This document shows, piece after piece, positions 9,220 through 13,799 of a stretch of DNA of 13,799 bases. The stretch spans positions 684,001 to 697,799 of the forward strand of contig NW_026570295.1 of NCBI RefSeq assembly GCF_019649055.1, given 5' to 3'. Source of the DNA: Paramacrobiotus metropolitanus (taxonomy: Eukaryota > Tardigrada > Eutardigrada > Parachela > Macrobiotidae). A model generated the notes under the pieces. The model saw only the letters and a list, made by a program, of their open reading frames with translations. It made no database searches and was not told where the DNA came from. A program made the translations under genes and the position numbers. The stretch's first letter is position 1. Each line of letters starts with the position of its first letter.

Positions 9220-9847
9220 CTTTCCTGATATGCCGAACAAGCTAATAGTTACAACAGTATTTTCGAAACATCCGGATGTTTCGCAAAATAATTTAGAATC
9301 GTCTTCTGCTGACTGAGGCAAGCTGATTTTTCTTTCAAATTGGTTCTTTTTGTCAACAGGATTGCGGGTAAATCGTTTAGAAAGGAAGCCAAATGATACT
9401 GACAAGTTGCTTGCCAATTTGACAGATTTTAAACAAATTGACATACGGATGACAAATTGACAAGGTGGGTAAAAGGTTCGTGTTTGTTGTAAACGACTAT
9501 TTTTCCAACTTTGGCAAGCTTCTATTTAGGGCGGCAGTGGTTTCTTTCCTGATATTCTGAACAAGCCTATGGTTACAACAGTATTTTCGAAGCATCCGGA
9601 TGTTTCGCAAAATAATTCAGAATCGTTTTCAGCTGACTGAGGCAAGCTCATTTTTCTTTCAGGTTGGTTCTTTTGTCAACAGGATTGCGGGCGAATCGTT
9701 TAGACAGGAAGCTAAATGATACTGACAAGTTGCTTGCCAATTTGAAGAATTTTTGACAAATTGACATACGGATGACAAATTGACAAAGGGGATAAGAAGT
9801 TCGTGTTTTGTTGTAAATGACTATTTTTCCAGCTTTGACAAGTTTTT
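9220..9847. repeat. Displaced duplication, copy 2 (spans U29-U30)
   Basis: This is the partner of 7926-8553, four units away. The intervening units U27-U28 are not matched by U31-U32 in order (U27 resembles U32 instead), so this is a two-unit copy rather than a clean four-unit higher-order repeat. This copy keeps the canonical 20-bp palindrome in U29 and the GGCGGCAGTGG linker. The left edge falls in the TTTCCTGATATGCC segment, and the right edge falls in the T run after CTTTGACAAG, where the two copies diverge (ATTCAAGGCTGCCG against TTTAGGGCTGCAG). Confidence 0.82.
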
Positions 9848-10876
9848 TTTAGGGCTGCAGTAGTTTCTTTCCTGATATGCCGAACAAGCTAAAAGTTACA
9901 ACAGTATTTTCGAAACATCCGGATGTTTCGCAAAATATTTCAAAATCGTCTTCTGCTGACTGAGGCGAGCTTATTTTTCTTTCTGCTAGTTGGTTCTGTC
10001 AACAGGATTGCGGGTTAATCGTTTAGAAAGGAAGCCAAATGATACTGACAATTTGCTTGCCAATTTGACGGATTTTGACAAATTAACATACGGATGACAA
10101 ATTGACAAAAGGGACAAGAAGTTCGTGTTTGTTGTAAATGACTATTTTCCAGCTTTGACAAGTTTTTATTCAGGGCTGCCGGTAGTTCCTTTCCTGATAT
10201 GCCGAACAAGCTAATGGTTACAACAGTGTTTTCGAAACATCCGGATGTTTCGCAAAATAATTCAGAATCGTCTTCAGCTGACTGAGGCGAGATCATTTTT
10301 CTTTCAAGGTTAGTTCTTTTGTCAACAGGATTGCGGGTGAATCGTTTAGACAGGAAGCCAAATAACACTGACAAGTTGCTTGCCAATTTGACAGATTTTG
10401 ACAAATTGACATACGGGTGACAAATTGACAAGGTGGGTAAAAGTTCGTGTTTTGTTGTAAATGACTATTTTTCCAGCTTTGACAAGTTTTATTTAGGGCT
10501 GCCGTAGTTTCTTTCCTGATATGCCGAACAAGCTAATGGTTACAACAGTATTTTCGAAACATCCGGATGTTTCGCAAAATAATTCAGAATCGTCTTCAGC
10601 TGACTGAGCCGAGCTGATTTTTCTTTCAAGTTGGTTAATTTGTCAACAGGATTGCAGGTAAATCGTTGCGAGGAAACCAAATGATACTGACAAGTTGCTT
10701 GCCAATTTGACAGATTTTTGACAAATTGACATACGGATGACAAATTGACAAGGTGGGTAAAAATCCCGTGTTTTGTTTTAAATAACTATTTTTCCAGCTT
10801 TGACAAGTTTTTATTTAGGGCTGCAGTAGTTTCTTTCCTGATATGCCGAACAAGCTAATGGTTACAACAGTATTTT

Positions 10877-11845
10877 CGAAACATCCGGATGTTTCGCAAA
10901 ATAGTTCAGAATCGTCTTCTGCTGACTGAGGCAAGCTGATTTTCTTTCAAGTTGGTTCTTTTGTAAACAGGATTGCGGGTAACCGTTTAGAAAGGAAGCC
11001 AAATGATGCTGACAAGTTGCTTGCCAATTTGACAGATTTTGACAAATTGACATACGGATGACAACTTGACAAGGTGGGTAAAAATCCCGTGTTTTGTTTT
11101 TAAATAACTATTTTTCCAGCTTTGACAAGTTTTATTTAGGGCTGCAGTAGTTTCTTCCTGATCTGCCGAACAAGCTAATGGTTACAACAGTATTTTCGAA
11201 ACATCCGGATGTTTCGCAAAATAGTTCAGAATCGTCTTCTGCTGACTGAGGCGAGCTGATTTTTCTTCCAACTCGGTTCTTTTGTCAACAGGATTGCGGG
11301 TTAATCGTTTATAAAGGAAGTCAAATGATAGTGACAAGTTGCTTGCAGATTTGACGGATTTTTGACAAATTGACATACGGATGACAAATTGACAAGGTGG
11401 GTAAAAATCCCTGTATTGTTTGTAAATAACTATTTTTCCAGCTTTGACAAGTTTTATTTAGGGCTGCAGTAGTTTCTTTCCCGATCTGCCGAACAAGCTA
11501 ATGGTTACAACAGTATTTTCGAAACATCCGGATGTTTCGCAAAATAGTTCAGAATCGTCTTCTGCTGACTGAGGCGAGCTGATTTTTCTTCCAACTCGGT
11601 TCTTTTGTGAACAGGATTGCGGGTCAATCGTTTATAAAGGAAGCCAAATTATACTGACAGGTTGCTTGCCAATTCGACAGATTTTTGACAAATTGACATG
11701 CGGATGAAAAATTGACAAGGTGGTTAAAAAATCCCGTGTTTTGTCTTTAAATAACTATTTTTCCAGCTTTGACAAGTTTTTTATTTAGGGCTGCAGTAGT
11801 TTCTTCCCGATCTGCCGAACAAGCTAATAGTTACAACAGTATGTT
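10877..11845. repeat. Island of left-like units, U34-U36
   Basis: Between two divergent blocks lie three units resembling the left half of the window. U34 is A-like with AATCCCGTG, and U35 and U36 are type B with AATAGTTC and CCAACTCGG. U35 carries the GATAGTG...TTGCAGATTTGACGG patch of U11. U36 carries the TTTATAAAG...AATTCGAC patch of U13 and U23. Flanking linkers share the variant GATCTGCCGAACAAG. The block suggests transfer of core-type sequence into the divergent region by conversion or unequal exchange. Confidence 0.7.
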
Positions 11846-12300
11846 CGAAACTTCCGGATGTTTCGCAAAATAATTTAGAATCGTTTTCAACTGACTGAAG
11901 CGAGCTCACCTTTCTTTCAGGTTGGTACTTTTGTCAACAGGATTGCGGGTGAATCGTTAAGACAGGGAAGCCAAATGATACTGACAAGTTGCTTGCAATT
12001 TGACAGATTTTGACAAATTGACATACGGATGACAAATTGACAAGGTGGGTAAAAAAGTTCGTGTTTTGTTGTAAATGACTATTTTTCCAGCTTTGACAAG
12101 TTTTTATTTAGGGCTGCAGTGGTTTCTTTCCTGATATGCCGAACAAGCTAATGGTTACAACAGTATTTTCGAAACATCCGGATGTTTCGCAAAATAATTC
12201 AGAATCGTCTTCTGCTGACTGAGGTGCTGATTTTCTTTCAAATTGGTTCTTTTGTCAACAGGATTGCGGGTTAATCGTTTAGAAAGGAAGCCAAATGATA

Positions 12301-12345
12301 CTGACAAGTTGTTTACACTTGATTTGAATTTTTGACAAATTAACA
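12301..12345. repeat. Altered TGAC cluster in U38
   Basis: Where other units read GTTGCTTGCCAATTTGACAG, U38 reads GTTGTTTACACTTGATTTGA. The length is the same but many bases differ and one TGAC is lost. No other unit in the window carries this version. Flanking motifs (CTGACAAG before, TTTTTGACAAATTAACATAC after) remain. It is either a local cluster of substitutions or a patch from a subfamily not represented here. Confidence 0.7.
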
Positions 12346-12965
12346 TACGGATGACAAATTGACAAAAGGGATAAGAAGTTCGTGTTTTGTTGTAAATGAC
12401 TATTTTTCCAGCTTTGACAAGTTTTTATTTAGGGCTGCAGTAGTTCCTTTCCTGATATGCCGAACAAGCTAATGGTTACAACAGTATTTTCGAAACATCC
12501 GATGTTTCGCAAAATAATTCAGAATCGTCTTCAGCTGACTGAGGCAGAGCTCATTTTCTTTCTGGTTGGTCTTTTGTCAACAGGATTGCAGAATCGTTTA
12601 GAAAGGAAGCCAAATGATACTGACAAGTTGCTTGCCAATTTGACAGATTTTGACAAATTGACATACGGATGACAAATTGACAAGGGGATAAGAAGTTCGT
12701 GTTTTGTTGTAAATGACTATTTTTCCAGCTTTGACAAGTTTTTATTTAGGGCTGCCGTAGTTCTTTCCTGATATGCCGAACAAGCTAATGGTTACAACAG
12801 GCTTTCGAAACATCCGGATGTTTCGCAAAATAATTCAGAATCGTCTTCTGCTGACTGAGGCGAGACTAATTTTCTTTCAGGTTGGTTTTTGTCGAACAGG
12901 ATTGCGGGTGAATCGTTTAGAAAGGAAGCCAAATGATACTGACAAGTTGCTTGCAGATTTGACGG

Positions 12966-12995
12966 ATTTTTGACAAATTGACAAGGTGGGTGGTT
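12966..12995. repeat. Loss of one 19-bp subrepeat in U40
   Basis: U40 reads TTTTTGACAAATTGACAAGG, where other units have an extra 19-bp TTGACAnACGGATGACAAA between the two halves. The missing piece corresponds exactly to one copy of the internal subrepeat, as expected from slippage or exchange between the directly repeated TTGACA/GACAAA ends. The neighbouring TAAAA after GGTGGG is also missing. Together with smaller deletions this gives the shortest unit in the window (295 bp). Confidence 0.85.
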
Positions 12996-13799
12996 CGTGT
13001 TTGTTGTAAACGACTATTTTTCCAACTTTGCAAGTTTTTATTTAGGCGGCAGTGGTTTCTTCCTGATATCTGAACAAGCTAATGGTTACAACAGTATTTT
13101 CGAAACATCCGGATGTTTCGCAAAATAATTCAGAATCGTCTTTTGCTGACTGAGGCAAGCCTATTTTTCTTTCAGGTTGGTTTTTTGTCAACAGGATTGC
13201 GGGTAATCGTTTAGAAAGGAAAGCCAAATGATACTGACAAGTTGCTTGCCAATTTGACAGATTTTGACAAATTGACATACGGATGACAAATTGACAAGGT
13301 GGGTAAAAAGTTCGTGTTTGTTGTAAACACTATTTTTCCAACTTTGGCAAGTTTTTTGTTTAGGGCGGCAGTGGTTTCTTTCCTGATATGCCCTGAACAA
13401 GCCTATGGTTACAACAGTATTTTCGAAGCATCCGGATGTTTCGCAAAATAATTCAGAATCGTCTTCAGCTGACTGAGCGAGCTGATTTTCTTTCAGGTTG
13501 GTACTTTTGTCAACAGGATTGCGGGTGAATCGTTTAGAAAGGAAGCCAAATGATACTGACAAGTTGCCTTGCCAATTTTGACAGATTTTGACAAATTGAC
13601 ATACGGATGACAAATTGACAAGGTGGATAAAAGTTCGTGTTTTGTTGTAAATGACTTTTTTCCAGCTTTGACAAGTTTTTATTTAGGGCTGCAGTAGTTT
13701 CTTTCCTGATATGCCGAACAAGCTAATGGTTACAACAGTGTTTTCGAAACATCCGGATGTTTCGCAAAATAATTCAAAATCGTCTTTAGCTGACTGAGG

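Larger units (their letters stand above)
7645..10876. repeat. Divergent A-derived block, U24-U33
   Basis: All ten units have A-like tracts (TTCAAGTTGG, TTCAAATTGG, TTCAGGTTGG, TCTGGTTGG), and private variants are frequent: AATTTAG after the palindrome in U24, U25 and U29; CGAAGC in the palindrome of U26, U28 and U30; GATATTCTGAACAAGCC before those palindromes; GGGGATAAGAAGTTCG after the TGAC cluster; and CCAACTTTGGCAAGC in place of CCAGCTTTGACAAG. Spacings shorten towards the right (325 down to 322). Palindrome and TGAC cluster persist in most units, although TGAC motifs are lost in U25 and U29 (GATTTTAAACAAATTG) and U26 and U30 (TTTGAAGA). This is an older or less homogenised subfamily. Confidence 0.78.
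1..13799. repeat. Tandem satellite array, about 324-bp unit, 43 palindrome-marked copies
   Basis: The same roughly 324-bp unit recurs head to tail through the whole window, always in one orientation. Palindrome starts are 192, 516, 841, 1165, 1490, 1816, 2140, 2465, 2789, 3114, 3438, 3762, 4088, 4413, 4737, 5061, 5387, 5709, 6027, 6351, 6675, 6999, 7321, 7645, 7970, 8294, 8618, 8939, 9264, 9588, 9911, 10233, 10555, 10877, 11197, 11520, 11846, 12170, 12491, 12806, 13101, 13424 and 13745 (U1-U43). Spacing is mostly 324-325 and ranges from 295 to 326, so the period is not held to a multiple of three and no reading frame runs through the array. Both window ends lie inside the array. I see no interruption by unrelated DNA. 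A satellite of a eukaryotic chromosome is the best explanation; a bacterial or plasmid repeat cannot be fully excluded. Confidence 0.97.
11846..13799. repeat. Most degenerate block, U37-U43, short and irregular units
   Basis: Unit spacings are 324, 321, 315, 295, 323 and 321, and small deletions are spread over the unit (for example GAGGTGCTG for GAGGCGAGCTG in U38, TTGCAGAATCG for TTGCGGGTGAATCG in U39, and lost T and A residues). Subfamily marks are A-derived: TTCAGGTTGG, GTCAACAGG, GGGTGAATCG. The final unit is cut at the window end about 55 bp after its palindrome starts. This is the least homogenised part and may be approaching an array edge, though no non-satellite DNA is reached. Confidence 0.75.

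Noticed and set aside
1-13799. CRISPR array
   Set aside because: The whole 324-bp unit is repeated. There are no short direct repeats separated by unique spacers.
1-13799. Transposon or retroelement giving rise to the array
   Set aside because: I found no transposase or polymerase motif, no long terminal inverted repeats around a unit, and no target-site duplications. The palindrome is a dyad inside each unit, not a terminal repeat pair.

Overview
The whole window is one uninterrupted head-to-tail tandem (satellite) array. No conventional gene, RNA gene, transposon or CRISPR array is visible. The unit is about 324 bp, about 37% G+C by hand count over 300 bases. Using the start of a conserved 20-bp palindrome as the ruler, I count 43 palindromes (units U1-U43; U1 starts at 192, U43 at 13745) plus a partial unit U0 at 1-191. 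The array runs off both ends of the window. Thirteen kilobases of non-coding satellite points to a eukaryotic chromosome, such as centromeric, pericentromeric, subtelomeric or other heterochromatin. This is inference: there is no taxonomic marker. CpG is close to its expected frequency, which argues against a heavily CpG-methylated array and mildly favours an invertebrate or protist source.

Each unit has the same layout: (1) an exact 20-bp palindrome extended by 6-bp arms into a dyad with one fixed unpaired C; (2) a diagnostic tract that sorts units into type A (TTCAAGTTGG) or type B (TTCCAACTCGG); (3) a cluster of same-strand TGAC motifs with 11/8-bp spacing, built on a 19-bp subrepeat; (4) a second diagnostic tract (AATCCCGTG or AAGTTCGTG); (5) T-rich DNA and a usually intact CTGCAG.

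Region by region: 1-5386 (U0-U16) is homogeneous and alternates A-B, a dimeric higher-order repeat of about 649 bp with one phase slip at U9/U10. 5387-7644 (U17-U23) is a run of seven B units carrying a second, different two-unit alternation. 7645-10876 (U24-U33) is a divergent A-derived block with an internal 628-bp displaced duplication. 10877-11845 (U34-U36) returns to left-like units. 11846-13799 (U37-U43) is the most degenerate part, with short units and a 19-bp subrepeat deletion. The loss of homogeneity from left to right resembles an array core passing towards an array edge.

There are no genes to work together. The candidate functional parts are the bulged palindrome, which overlaps a near-match to the mammalian CENP-B box, and the TGAC cluster. 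Both could be protein-binding or structural elements of a chromosomal locus, but no function can be assigned from sequence alone.
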